Shown piece by piece: positions 22,379 through 33,204 of a stretch of DNA of 64,000 nt. The translations under genes and the position numbers were made by a program. Source of the DNA: Pratylenchus scribneri (lineage: Eukaryota > Nematoda > Chromadorea > Rhabditida > Pratylenchidae); the NCBI GenBank assembly GCA_030063045.1, contig JAQSEB010000198.1, positions 124,001-188,000 on the forward strand. Reading direction: 5' to 3'. The notes beneath the pieces were generated by a model. It saw only the letters and a program-made list of their open reading frames with translations. It was not told the DNA's origin and made no database searches. Position 1 is the stretch's first letter. The number at the start of each line of letters is the position of its first letter.

Positions 22379-24177
22379 ACCGGTTTGCAAACCACTGGTT
22401 GCGCGTATCCCAAAACTAATGCCATATTTGAATTCCCCATAGCCGAAAACCCTCGAGTCCAAATTTTCATCATCCAATTCCTACTTTCACTATAGGGTTT
22501 GCTCTGGGGCGGGATATGGCCAAGTCATGACTTGCGCACAGAACTTAACAAACTCCTCCTAGGCTAAGCCGCGCACCCCAACATGCTATATGTCATTTTG
22601 AAGCCCCCACTTGGGTGCGGGGTGAGGGCTATAGAACATCTCAATATACCCACTTATAAAAAAGTTATAAACCAAAATCTAAAAAATGCGGCCAAATTCT
22701 AAGTCCAAAAACCGGTTTTCCCCCTCTGCTAACCACCTGGCCAAACTCAACCTCATCCAAAACCATGTTTAAATTCATTAATTTGTGCCCTAACTGGATG
22801 TAGTTTTCCAAGTCCTACCTCCCAATTCTCATCCGGAATCTTATTATACCCCAAAAAGCGTGTGACATTTCTTTTTATATTGAATATAACTAGTGGACGT
22901 AAGGGAAGTGGGAGGTAAGGGAAGTGGGTGTAAGAAATATGTGGAAAGGATTTGGAAAGATGTCGGGAGGGATTACAACCTTCTGTTCATGTTAACGCGC
23001 CAAGGCGCGTTCGACCTACCCTAGGGATTCGGATTTTGAAATTTTTTAAAGAACGTGGGCAGGCTCGCTTCGCTCGCCCGCCTTTTCCAAGGTCGTGGGC
23101 ACGCTCGCTTTGCTCGCCCGCATTTTTCTGGATCGTTGGCAGGCTCGCTTCGCTCGCCTGCTTTTTCCCTTAGAAAATATTTGAACCGGTTTGCAAACCG
23201 CCTTTTGCACGGATACCAAAACTAATGTCATTTTTGAATTCTCCATACCCAAATACCCCAGAATCCCAATTTTCACCTCAATCCACACATATTCACATTT
23301 TATGACATTTTTTAAACCGGTTTGCAAACCACCTTTTGCGCAGATCACAAAACCAATGGCATTTTTGAATTGCCTAAAGTCGAAAACCCCCAAATCCCAA
23401 TTTTCACCTCATTCCGTCAAAATTTCCATTTTATGCATGTTTTAAACCGGTTTGCAAACCACCCATTTCACGGATCACAAAACTGATGTCATTTTTGAAC
23501 TCCCCATACCCGAAAACCCCAGAATCCCAATTTTCATATCGTTCTGAAAAAAATTTTCATTTTTTGACTTTTTTGAACCGGTTTGCAAACCACCCGTTGC
23601 GCGGATCAAAAAACTGATGCCATAATTGAATTCCTCATGGCCGAAAACCCCCGAGTCCCAATTTTCATCATCCAATTCCTACTTCCACTATAGGGTTAGC
23701 TCTGGGGCGGGATATGGCCAAATCATGACCTGCGTATAGAACTTAACAAACTCCTCCTAGGCCAAGCCGCGCAGCCCAATGTGCTATATACCATTTTGAA
23801 GCCCACACTTGGGTGCGGGGTGAGGGCTATAAAATATTTCAAAATATCCATATAGAAAAAAGTTATGAACGAAAATGTAAAAAATTGGGCCAAATTCAAA
23901 GTCCAAAAACCGGTTTTCCCCCTCTGCTAACCATGTGGCCAAACTCAACTTCATACCAAACCATGCCCAGATTCATCTATACGTGTGCATTCTGGATGCA
24001 TTTTTCCAACCCCCATCCCCCAACTCCAAACCCGAACCTTATTATACCCCAAAAACCGCCTGACATTAGCTTTTTATATTGAATATAACCAGTCCCTTCG
24101 GGACTGCATTAGCGGTTAGACTGGGCGAAATGCAATAAATTATTTTTGAAAGCGCGGGGCGCTTTAAGGACCCCTAG
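22379..24177 (+). mobile_element. Non-autonomous Helitron-like repeat cluster (tandem copies)
   Basis: This is a partial copy (22379-22877) followed head-to-tail by a fuller copy from ACTAGTGGACG at 22878. A related copy lies at 60776-61920. The body carries four or five units of about 130 bp, each with the palindrome GGTTTGCAAACC (23,190-23,590), a hairpin ACGCGCC-AA-GGCGCGT, and GCTCGCTTCGCTCGC runs. The right end at 24149-24177 is a classic Helitron 3' terminus on the plus strand: hairpin AAAGCGC-GGG-GCGCTTT, 8 bases, CTAG, then T. The left boundary is not certain. Confidence 0.55.
24149..24177 (+). other. Helitron 3' terminus (hairpin + CTAG)
   Basis: A perfect 7-bp stem (24149-24155 with 24159-24165) with a 3-base loop is followed by 8 bases and CTAG ending at 24177, next to a T. 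This matches the family rule of a 3' hairpin shortly before CTRR. It points in the opposite direction to the helicase gene at 24823-31146, so it probably ends a separate non-autonomous element. Confidence 0.6.
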
Positions 24178-24822
24178 TTGATTTGTAGAATTCTGACAAA
24201 AATTCTGACATTCTGCGTTAAAATATTTGTAGTTTTAATCTAATTTCCATTCTTTTTGGCCTATTTCGCTCGACCCTTAAATTTTTCCGCAAGGCTCGCT
24301 CCGCTCGCCAATTATTATATAGTAGAACTCAATTTGCTCGTGTTTATTTGCCACTTTCGCTCCCCAAAAGTGTTGTGTTCAATTGGGGTTAGCCTCTTCA
24401 ACCTGGCTCACAACAACCACTGTTTTTAGGCGAAGAGTTACCGGCGTACGGCCGCGAGGAGGCCTGCGAGGTGTGGAAACCTTGTACGCCAACAGGCCGG
24501 TGGAATCACATTATAATTTCTTTTGATGCAATGGCAATCAAATCCAATGCATCGCAAGGCGGATTGGTGGACAATCCTCTGGGTCTTTTTCTAAACCCAC
24601 ATCCAACCATCGACCTCGCCTTCACCGACCTGCCCCCATCCTATTTTATTCTTTCTAATGCAGTCAACGGTTAAATTGACCGACCCAACGGCTCAGCCCA
24701 TTCAACCATGCTCCGGTAATGTAAACCATCCTTGCATAGGAATGGGTGGCCAATCCAACCGGGACAGGGTATTATCAAACTTTGCATTTTTCTGCTGTGG
24801 ATTTCAACTGCGAGGATTGCAG
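24178..24822. other. Gene-free stretch downstream of the Helitron helicase
   Basis: No convincing gene. It includes a GC-rich inverted repeat around 24445-24505 in which GGCGTAC pairs with GTACGCC, flanked by further CCGG pairs. This is probably the 3' non-coding part of the minus-strand Helitron. I could not find an unambiguous CTRR end on the minus strand. Confidence 0.4.
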
Positions 24823-27800
24823 CTATTCATTCAAGAAATCCAATCCTTCAGCAACAATATTTTTTACATAAATACTGCCCGTTTTGGGGTTAGTTGGAGC
24901 ATTTGGTGCATAAATGCGATAACCTGTCTCTCTTGTTACTCGAGACATAGCACTGTACAAATTCCCGTGTGCAAAGACTTCTTGAGACAAATCAAGACCC
25001 ATTTGATTGACCGATTGGCCTTGTGCTTTCATAATGGTCATTGCGAATGCAAGACGCACTGGGAATTGGAAACGACGGAATTTAATTCCATCTATGCGAC
25101 CATTTTCTTCATAATCGCACCAACATCTATTAAGGCAAACTTGCTTTCCGGTGCCTGCATTGGTACCGGTAATCACCTCTGCCATGATGATATTATCATG
25201 CAAGCTCTTAATGACCATTCGTGTGCCATTGACAAGTCCTCGAGCAACAGCAAGATTTTTCAAGAGGACTATAATTGCTCCTTCTTTGAGCTTCAATTCA
25301 TGCAAAGGCAAGCCGGAAGGATTAAATTTATTCAATGCTTCTTCCTCGTCATCGGCTGCATTAATATCGAATGGTCGTTCGATTAATGATTCATCTGTTG
25401 AAAGATAAATCTTTTCCTTGGTCTTTAGCATTCCAAGAATTCGGCTATTAATGCCATCAACAGTGACATTATGTGGCGCCAACATCAGTCTCTTTAAGAG
25501 CTGTTGTGGATTATGTAATGCCTGTCCATTGTCAGAGACAAAATTTAACAGCTGATCTGATGTATAAGCCACATTTTCTTTAGGAATTTCCACAAGCTCC
25601 GCATTAGGGTCAGATCCAAATTGATTGAGCTTTTTTGTGAATTCGCGCTCACCCGGACCTTGACGCATATTTATGGTCAGGCGAAGCAGATTTTTCCGGA
25701 ATAATGGCCATAATGTGGAATATTGAATGCAAGCTGCAACTTGCGCCTCCATTATGGAATGTGGGACAACTGGCAAATTTTGTTTAAAATCGCCAGAAAT
25801 GACTACAACCTTCCCACCAAATGGTAAAAGCTTCAATTGCTTTATTGCTAATTGCTTGCAGACACGATCAATTGCTTCAAACATGTGTTTTGGAAGCATA
25901 GAAACTTCATCAATGAGGATCATGTCTGCCACTCGAATTCGTTTACCATGAAAGCTTTGGACTGATATTGATGGCGTATAGTCCTCTGCAATATCGAGCG
26001 AAAATCTGAACACAGAATGAACTGTAGTTCCTCCGAAGAGAAGGGTGGCAGCGCAGCCTGTATAGGCGCAAGCGATTACTTTCTTTTTCATTTCACGAAA
26101 TTTTCTAACGAAATGATTGAACAGGACAGTTTTTCCTGTGCCACCGTCACCATATACGAAATATGTTCTTGGGATCTTCTCATCGAATGGTGAGGCTTTA
26201 ATTGCTTTTTGAACTTGTTTAAAAGCTTCTTCTTGATCCGCATTCAATTTGAATGCATTTTGCGGTTTGCTTTGATCGACGTCATCTTCGTCGTCAAATA
26301 GATCAGAACCGAAGAAATATCTGTTGATAGCTTGATCTACATCTCTTGTGAATGACACATTTGGCAATGGGAGTTGGAAATTTTCCATGGTCAGACCGTA
26401 GTCTGCCAATTGCGCTTCAATCACGGCTAAAGCATGATCGATTCGGCGTAATCGTTCTGGGTGATTTTTAGGCACGCCAAGAATTCGCGCATGACTGAAC
26501 ATGAATTCAATGAATTTCTCCCAAAGCGCCAAAGCATTGCTTGGATTACCAAATACCAAAATTTGGACGAATAGATCGCGAAATTGTGCTCCAATTACGC
26601 CTTGTTGGGATGCTTCATTAAGTGTTCGTTCCCAAACGGTATCATCCATAAGGAGACCGTGTAGACGTGCTGCTTCAACAAATGACTCGCATATGTAGCC
26701 ATCCACGTCTTTCAAGGCATATGGATCGCCAGGGAAATGGCGCATAAGCACATAGAGCGCAAAAAGCTCTTGGTTCTTTGGCTGTGGTCGATAAATTCGA
26801 CCAATAATTGGCTTCTTGTTTTTTCTGGCCTGCTTAGCGACAATACGCTTTTTCCAAGCTTTCGAATGTTTATCATAAGAATATTTTTCGGGCATTTGAT
26901 CATATCGCATGTTTTTGATCTCAGGATCATCGGCCCATGTCCAGCTACCATCAATTCGTTGGACGGATTCTCCCGATGCCCATTGTGCCCAATATTCTGT
27001 GAGCATTGTCTTCGGCAATTCGCCAGCTTCGACACGTTCAAGCGCCTCTTCTGTTTCTCTGCCTTTGAAATAGATAGGCTGATTATCTGGCAAATGAATG
27101 GTGAGACGAATGACCACATGTGACATGCGGACATATGGCGCAGAAATAATGCGGCAGAATGCTTCGCATGGTGAGCGATAGTACATTCGTGCAAATCTGG
27201 CGGGTTCATCAATGTTCACCTCACCATTTTCAAGCTTGACGCAGCTTTGATCTGCACTTTTCAATGGATATTTGGTCAAATAAGCCATATTTGTGCTTTC
27301 GCCGTAGCAATAGGCCAAATTATGATGCGTCTCATAATTTGAAAGAATGAATGGTGAATAGGGAACGACATGACGATTGTCATAAATTTGTTTCACACCC
27401 CCCTTTTGAACCATGACAATCTCGCCGCCATCTTCCGGGGCTGGACGTTTATGTTTAGCTGGACGATCCTCATAAAGGAAAGTGTCTTTGCTAAAATCGT
27501 GTGGAAATCCTTTAGTGCATTTTCCATTTTTAATTGGTCCACAAAAGTCATCTCGGCAATCGTGTAATTGATATTGGATTACCAATTCACGCAATCTTCT
27601 GAGGAAGTTTGCCTGATCTGATTTATCATCAGGATGTGGCAATTTTGGAATAAAAGCCCAAATATAGTCGTCAATGATTGCCGGAATCGCCTCAATTTCG
27701 GTAACAATAATGCGATGAAAATGAGGACCGCCTCTTTTTTGGAACTCCATGCTTTCAACATAGCCGAGTTGTTTTCCAAAGGCGTTGCTCTCATTTATTT

Positions 27801-30800
27801 TGCGATAGATATCTTGTGTTTTATCAATATAGAGATTTACAAGAACCTCTGGTCGATCAATTAAGGTCTGACCATTTTTATACATTTGCGGTTTAATTTC
27901 AATCCATCGTGGATTTGAAGTGAATGTGAGCAAGAACATTGCCCGGCCAGGTTTCCGAATTTGGTTGATAATTGTGCAACCATCGGTGTATTTCTCTTTG
28001 AAATATGGTCTGAAACCTGGCATGTATGAACGGAAAAGCACAACTTTACCTAATGCATCGGAAGATGCAAGGCCAGCTTGTTTTGCCAAAAAATCCAACA
28101 TTTCCTTTGGCAATTCTTTGCGAAGGTCCATTTCTGGAGTGCGTAAGAATTGGAAAACTTGATCATCAATTCTTGCGGCATAATCAAGCAAAAATCTTTG
28201 GCTAAGTCCGCCACCTGCACTCCAAATGTGATGATATTTATCATTTATTGGACTTCTGATACCGAGTGCATAACGTATATATGCTCTCATTGAGAGGAAT
28301 TTACGTTTCGAGCCTTCATCACCATAAAGATCGATGGAATCAGTATCGCTTTCTGCGATCGATGAAGTTTCGCTCTGATCATCATCCATAGATATGTCAG
28401 ATTGTACATTCTCATCATCGGATGATTTCTTTTTGAGTTGAATTTTCTTGGCCTTTCTGGCTGGCTTTTTATATGGAATATCTTTTCGATAACCCAAATC
28501 TCCATTAATGAAAAGGAGTGGGTAAAGAAGGGAATCAGTCATTGGATGATTAGGCCACAGTTCAGTGAGCCCTCCCTTCTTTGTAATCCAAATACCATTT
28601 ATTGGGATTGGATCATTGTTTGAAGATGACCAAATGGCAAAAACAGTCGATTCATCTCGAGTTGGCAAATTAATTTGCCTCGGATGAAGACGCGGGTCTT
28701 GCACGTTTGCTGGTGCATCTCTGGTATTAACCAAAATAATATTAAAATTCTTTAATTCGTCAGGATTATTTTGCTCCATTTCCTGATAGAATTCATGGGC
28801 ATTTTGTAAAATATGCGCCATTGGATGGTGCTCTCTGATCAACTGATCAAGTGTCTCGAATAACTTTGGACATTTTTTTGGCATCTTCTCAAGGATTTCA
28901 TTATTCCTTCGACAATCATTAGCCGTTTGAGTATCCAAAATATAAAGTTGATCAAAAGATGGTATTTGATCATTGCCTGCATAGAGGCTACCAATCTTTC
29001 GTTGGAATTCGCCGTTCAAAAGAACTGGCATTGGACCACCCTCAGGCGCTTCAGCACGACCTGCTGAAAGTGAGGCAAAAGCGAAAAGGCTATTGAATTT
29101 CGCTTGATTTGCAATGAAAGACTTTGAGTCTGGATGTGTGCCCATAACCAACTTGTCATATGGGTCGGGATATTCTTTGAAAGATGGCAATTCAACCCGA
29201 CCATCGGTGCACGGCCAACAATATGTTTGGTTTTTATAGAGTTTGTTTGCGCAATGTTCGCAAATCCGATCTCCTGGAATTCCCGAATTATAATATTCAG
29301 GATAATGGCCCGATTTCCAGGAAAAACAGCCGATACCAGCGTGCTGTTTACAACCTTTCTTTGTATAAGGCACAGCTTTTTTCGATTCTGCATCAGCCTG
29401 TTTTTTTGCTTCATTAGCCTTTTTTACTTGCTTCTGATGAATTCTTGCCGACTTACGTAAGTTGGCAGTTGCATCGGGATCTTCAACCCGGATTTCATTG
29501 TTTTCGATTTCCATTGGCTCTGGAATATTATTGACTTCTGGCACAATTTCAATGGCCTTTTCCAACTCTTGTTCAAATGTAAGAGTTCGAACTGGTCCGG
29601 TTGGTTGGACATTGTATGGATAATAGTATGGAACATCATCCCGGCCATAGAGCTCATTTATATGCCATAAAATTCGATGGCGTTCATCGTTAATATTTAA
29701 ATTTCTGTTCAGAAATGTGCCATAATTCAAATAATGTTCAGCATATAGACATACAAAGAATCCACAATTGATCCCATCATGTTGTTGTGTGTATGTGTTT
29801 GGATCAATAACGTTAATATAGACTTCTTCTGGCTCGTAGCCAGGAATTATCTCAGCAATGCATTGCTGAATATGTGGAATTCTTTGTGCGTTGAAATTCG
29901 GATAAGTAGGATCCAAACGGGAATTAAATCCCGGATTTTGACCCAATGAGTCAAAAAAATGTGTACCACTCTTTCGATCGTAAATGATCAATGTCCAGTG
30001 GCCTGGGAAAAATAAAGGCATGAGGACGATGTCTGTTTGGACATTTGGATCATAATTGAAACATGAGGTGAGGACGGTAAGTGCTTGCATATGATCTCTT
30101 GTACGATCGAAATTATTTGGATCTGAATAGAGCGGATCCACTACAACTACTCGTTTAGGCGAGAGTTTGGCCAAATAACATAAATATGCATAAATAAACG
30201 AATCATTCAGCCATTGGCCTGGATCATTCCAGAGTGTTTCAATATAACGACGGCCTTGGGGTGGTTGAAGTACACCATTAACGGTTGAACTATCTTGCTC
30301 GTATAGAGACAAATCAGCACGTCGCCAAATTATGGCGTTCGGATTTCGCTCAGTAGCGAATCGAATAGGCATTCTCCAAACATAAGGAATTGCCTGCTGC
30401 TGAATTTGAGGACCCGTAGGTACCTTTTTCGAAACCAATGAACTTGGATACGAACGAACATTTTTGCTCATTGGTGTGTCAAAATGTTTATTTTCTGGTC
30501 GACCTGCATTTGGTCTCGTTTGCTTTTTAGGACGACCACCTTTGCTTCGTTGAGAGGAAGCAATACTCATCGGCGATGTATCGCGCGAATTTGTCTCACT
30601 TCCAAATGTGATTGAAGAAAGTGGTGAGAATGAATTCTCTTTCACTGGTGTTTCACAAGTAATTTTTGAAGTACTTGCCTTTTCGGGACTAATGGCATAA
30701 TGCGGTCGTCCCTTTTTACACAAATTCCAAGGCAATGTTTTTGCGGTTGCCCTTTCTTCCGCCTTATCCTGAAGAGGACTATTTGGAATCGGGGTTCCCG

Positions 30801-31146
30801 CGAGACTTTCAATATCTGAATCGCTTGAAGGCGTTGAAAGCCTTTCAGTATTAGACGATTGCGCCTTATTTGTACCAAATTGATCACTATTTGTATTTTT
30901 AGGTCGTCCTCGTTTCTTTGGTGGTGCATCATCAGAGATGGCACTAAGAATACGCGGTCTTGGCGTATGAATTTCTAATGATTCAAGATCAATAGATGGA
31001 CTTTGGTTCGGCGCAATCAAGCGATCACTTTCGTCCTGAAGAGGACGGTTTGGTGTTGAGCTGACTGAAGCAGACGATGAGCCCACTTGTCGTCGCTCAC
31101 GTTCATTTTGTTTGCGCCTCTTCTGATTTCGAATTGTAGAAGGCAT
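24823..31146 (-). CDS. Helitron transposase: Ulp1-like protease, HUH Rep and Pif1-type helicase
   Basis: A single intact 2,107-codon frame. Order: AT-hook-like KKRGRPKN near residue 78. Next comes a C48/Ulp1-type cysteine protease at about 310-480 with GHWTLIIYD (His), FFDSLG (Asp) and DGINCGFFVC (Cys). A Cys/His-rich zinc segment follows at about 610-680. The Rep nuclease has the HUH motif PHFHRII near 1135 and the paired tyrosines YLTKYPLK near 1285. The SF1 helicase has Walker A YGDGGTGKT near 1663, Walker B LIDEVSM near 1742 and the C-terminal Pif1-type motif (MKAQGQSV ... YSAMSRV). Rep nicks and joins DNA and the helicase unwinds it for rolling-circle transposition. No stop or frameshift is seen, so the copy may be active. 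The protease is an accessory domain found only in some Helitrons. Confidence 0.95.
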   Translation of the reverse strand: MPSTIRNQKRRKQNERERRQVGSSSASVSSTPNRPLQDESDRLIAPNQSPSIDLESLEIHTPRPRILSAISDDAPPKKRGRPKNTNSDQFGTNKAQSSNTERLSTPSSDSDIESLAGTPIPNSPLQDKAEERATAKTLPWNLCKKGRPHYAISPEKASTSKITCETPVKENSFSPLSSITFGSETNSRDTSPMSIASSQRSKGGRPKKQTRPNAGRPENKHFDTPMSKNVRSYPSSLVSKKVPTGPQIQQQAIPYVWRMPIRFATERNPNAIIWRRADLSLYEQDSSTVNGVLQPPQGRRYIETLWNDPGQWLNDSFIYAYLCYLAKLSPKRVVVVDPLYSDPNNFDRTRDHMQALTVLTSCFNYDPNVQTDIVLMPLFFPGHWTLIIYDRKSGTHFFDSLGQNPGFNSRLDPTYPNFNAQRIPHIQQCIAEIIPGYEPEEVYINVIDPNTYTQQHDGINCGFFVCLYAEHYLNYGTFLNRNLNINDERHRILWHINELYGRDDVPYYYPYNVQPTGPVRTLTFEQELEKAIEIVPEVNNIPEPMEIENNEIRVEDPDATANLRKSARIHQKQVKKANEAKKQADAESKKAVPYTKKGCKQHAGIGCFSWKSGHYPEYYNSGIPGDRICEHCANKLYKNQTYCWPCTDGRVELPSFKEYPDPYDKLVMGTHPDSKSFIANQAKFNSLFAFASLSAGRAEAPEGGPMPVLLNGEFQRKIGSLYAGNDQIPSFDQLYILDTQTANDCRRNNEILEKMPKKCPKLFETLDQLIREHHPMAHILQNAHEFYQEMEQNNPDELKNFNIILVNTRDAPANVQDPRLHPRQINLPTRDESTVFAIWSSSNNDPIPINGIWITKKGGLTELWPNHPMTDSLLYPLLFINGDLGYRKDIPYKKPARKAKKIQLKKKSSDDENVQSDISMDDDQSETSSIAESDTDSIDLYGDEGSKRKFLSMRAYIRYALGIRSPINDKYHHIWSAGGGLSQRFLLDYAARIDDQVFQFLRTPEMDLRKELPKEMLDFLAKQAGLASSDALGKVVLFRSYMPGFRPYFKEKYTDGCTIINQIRKPGRAMFLLTFTSNPRWIEIKPQMYKNGQTLIDRPEVLVNLYIDKTQDIYRKINESNAFGKQLGYVESMEFQKRGGPHFHRIIVTEIEAIPAIIDDYIWAFIPKLPHPDDKSDQANFLRRLRELVIQYQLHDCRDDFCGPIKNGKCTKGFPHDFSKDTFLYEDRPAKHKRPAPEDGGEIVMVQKGGVKQIYDNRHVVPYSPFILSNYETHHNLAYCYGESTNMAYLTKYPLKSADQSCVKLENGEVNIDEPARFARMYYRSPCEAFCRIISAPYVRMSHVVIRLTIHLPDNQPIYFKGRETEEALERVEAGELPKTMLTEYWAQWASGESVQRIDGSWTWADDPEIKNMRYDQMPEKYSYDKHSKAWKKRIVAKQARKNKKPIIGRIYRPQPKNQELFALYVLMRHFPGDPYALKDVDGYICESFVEAARLHGLLMDDTVWERTLNEASQQGVIGAQFRDLFVQILVFGNPSNALALWEKFIEFMFSHARILGVPKNHPERLRRIDHALAVIEAQLADYGLTMENFQLPLPNVSFTRDVDQAINRYFFGSDLFDDEDDVDQSKPQNAFKLNADQEEAFKQVQKAIKASPFDEKIPRTYFVYGDGGTGKTVLFNHFVRKFREMKKKVIACAYTGCAATLLFGGTTVHSVFRFSLDIAEDYTPSISVQSFHGKRIRVADMILIDEVSMLPKHMFEAIDRVCKQLAIKQLKLLPFGGKVVVISGDFKQNLPVVPHSIMEAQVAACIQYSTLWPLFRKNLLRLTINMRQGPGEREFTKKLNQFGSDPNAELVEIPKENVAYTSDQLLNFVSDNGQALHNPQQLLKRLMLAPHNVTVDGINSRILGMLKTKEKIYLSTDESLIERPFDINAADDEEEALNKFNPSGLPLHELKLKEGAIIVLLKNLAVARGLVNGTRMVIKSLHDNIIMAEVITGTNAGTGKQVCLNRCWCDYEENGRIDGIKFRRFQFPVRLAFAMTIMKAQGQSVNQMGLDLSQEVFAHGNLYSAMSRVTRETGYRIYAPNAPTNPKTGSIYVKNIVAEGLDFLNE

Positions 31147-31334
31147 CTGAAAAAAAGGATTAAGTTTATGAAAAATATGTGAACAACAATAAGAAAAGGC
31201 ATTATAACCAATAAGTACACAATAAAATTCAAATATTTATTCAATATTGAAAAATGTGAAATGAAGAACAATGCATCAACTGGTTATGCCTGCTCAGTTC
31301 ACTCTCACAAACAATCCTTTTCAGGCGAAAGTGA

Positions 31335-31945
31335 TATAGCATAAAGCCATAAATATTGGTATAAAACCATAAATGTTTGGTGTTAAAACCATAAATGTAT
31401 AGCATAAAGCCATAAATGTTGGTATGAAACCATTAAATGTATAGCATAAAGCCATAAATATTGGTATAAAACCATAAATGTTTGGTGTTAAAACCATAAA
31501 TGTATAGCATAAAGCCATAAATGTTGGTATGAAACCATTAAATGTATAGCATAAAGCCATAAATATTGGTATGAAACCATAAATGTTTGGTGTTAAAACC
31601 ATAAATGTATAGCATAAAGCCATAAATGTTGGTATGAAACCATTAAATGTATAGCATAAAGCCATAAATATTGGTATGAAACCATAAATGTTTGGTGTTA
31701 AAACCATAAATGTATAGCATAAAGCCATAAATGTTGGTATGAAACCATTAAATGTACAGCATAAAGCCATAAATGTTGGTATGAAACCATTAAATGTACA
31801 GCATAAAGCCATAAATATTGGTATGAAACCATAAATGTTTGGTGTTAAAACCATAAATGTGTAGCATAAAGCCATAAATGTTGGTATAAAACCATACCAT
31901 ATTGGTGTAAAACCGTTAAATGTATAGCATAAAGCCATAATTATT
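31335..31945. repeat. 105-bp minisatellite upstream of the Helitron gene
   Basis: Built on ATAAAGCCATAAATGTTGGT-like monomers. A 63-bp and a 42-bp monomer form a 105-bp higher-order unit, with exact starts at 31341, 31446, 31551 and 31656, followed by degenerate 42-mers. The unit is a multiple of three and stays open on the minus strand, but the peptide is simple repeat sequence and I do not call it a gene. Confidence 0.9.
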
Positions 31946-32486
31946 TGGTATAGAATGTTAAATTTCTTATTAAATTTAATTATTATCTCCCTCAACACAA
32001 TTTGTGGAGATCAAACAATATGTCATACATTCGCAAATGATGATTACGCGCCTGCTCTCAAGGCATGCCTTAAACCTGAGGTAGCTTCCAACAGAGCTGA
32101 CAATACTTTCATTTGCAAATGTTCCCATATTGCCGGTGCTTAATTTAAATCACCTAAGGCTAGACAATTGAACTCCGTTTATAGTCATTCACACTAAAAG
32201 GAATTGCACCTAATAATGCTAGTGGGGGTGACCACTTGATTGCCAGAGTCCCAATTTCTGCCTTCTTAGGAAATAGACCCACGGAGTCTTCGGTTTTCAT
32301 CTCCTCTTCCGTTGCAATTTCGGGTCTATTTCCCAAAACTCACCACCAATAGCCTATCCACCCACTTGGTTTGGTCCTGCCGCGTGTTATGGCGTGATCG
32401 GCGGTCATCCGCCTCAACCTACCTTTGGCAGACCCGCCCCAAGTGATAGGCCGACCTTGCTCAAGGGTCATTGGTGGTGAGCTGCT
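31946..32486. other. Non-coding stretch with a 12-bp inverted repeat
   Basis: The plus strand contains a short open frame at 31955-32143 with a hydrophobic start and six cysteines (for example CHTFANDDYAPALKAC), but no other support. An inverted repeat GGAAATAGACCC / GGGTCTATTTCC lies at about 32270-32335, around a 40-bp spacer. It could be a Helitron end region or a captured gene scrap. Confidence 0.35.
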
Positions 32487-32798
32487 CACGGGCGCAAGCG
32501 CACCGAGCATTGACCACGGGCGCAAGCGCACCGGTCTGTGTCACGGGCGCAAGCGAACCGACACAAAAGCTCACGGGCGCAAGCGCACCGAGCAAAATGA
32601 CCACGGGCGCAAGCGCACCGGTCAGTGTCACGGGCGCAAGCGCACCGACACAAAAGCTCACGGGCGCAAGCGCACCGAGCAAAATGACCACGGGCGCAAG
32701 CGCACCGGTCAGTGTCACGGGCGCAAGCGCACCGACACAAAAGCTCACGGGCGCAAGCGCACCGAGCATTATTGACCACGGGCGCAAGCGCACCGGTC
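32487..32798. repeat. GC-rich minisatellite, 27/30/30-bp monomers in an 87-bp unit
   Basis: Eleven copies of CACGGGCGCAAGCGCACCG separated by three different 8-11-base spacers, giving an 87-bp higher-order period (32602 to 32689 exactly). It is strikingly GC-rich in an AT-rich window and is open in several frames on both strands. Those frames are repeat artefacts rather than genes. Confidence 0.9.
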
Positions 32799-33204
32799 TA
32801 ATTTGAGCAAACATAAAAAAATGTGAAAATATTGAGTGCCATATATATTCAAATTTTTTGCACTCAACTTTTTGTGAAAAATAAATCCAAAAATATAAAT
32901 AATAATCCGAAAATGCAATATTTTTTTCAATAGAAAATATATTTTTTTATTTTCAGTTTTGTAAAAATCAGAAAAATTTAATTTTGGAATATCCGAAAAT
33001 GTCTTAAAAATAAAATTTTACGTCCGCCCAGCTCCACTTTGCAATCAAATTTACAGCAATCCATTCTGCTCCAGAAATTGTGTGTACATTGCGGCGCTGC
33101 CTAATCGGATATTCTTGCTGCATTCCTCGGATCGATCACTCAAAAACTAAAATTGTAATAAATTAATAGTTGGCGAAAATAATTGATTTTCATTCCGGTT
33201 CGAT

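Larger units (their letters stand above)
24178..31320 (-). mobile_element. Autonomous Helitron (ends not defined)
   Basis: The intact Rep/helicase gene defines an autonomous Helitron on the minus strand. The coordinates only bracket the gene and its non-coding flanks. The 5' TC start and the 3' CTRR end could not be placed with confidence, and the minisatellites to the right (31.3-33.4 kb) may lie inside the element. Confidence 0.45.

Noticed and set aside
23040..23165. GCTCGCTTCGCTCGCC runs as a possible CRISPR-like array
   Set aside because: Short palindromic runs within a dispersed eukaryotic repeat, without regular unique spacers.
24658..25386. 242-codon plus-strand frame over the Helitron helicase
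   Set aside because: Antisense to the conserved helicase C terminus, with no family match.
31955..32143. Cys-rich 62-codon frame with signal-like start
   Set aside because: It starts in the end of the minisatellite, has no promoter or splice support, and could be chance or a captured fragment.
33040..33135. Possible minus-strand exon (ends MYTQFLEQNGLL) downstream of POLD1
   Set aside because: A TTTTAG acceptor and stop are present, but the sequence does not match POLD1 after the exonuclease domain and no partner exon was found.
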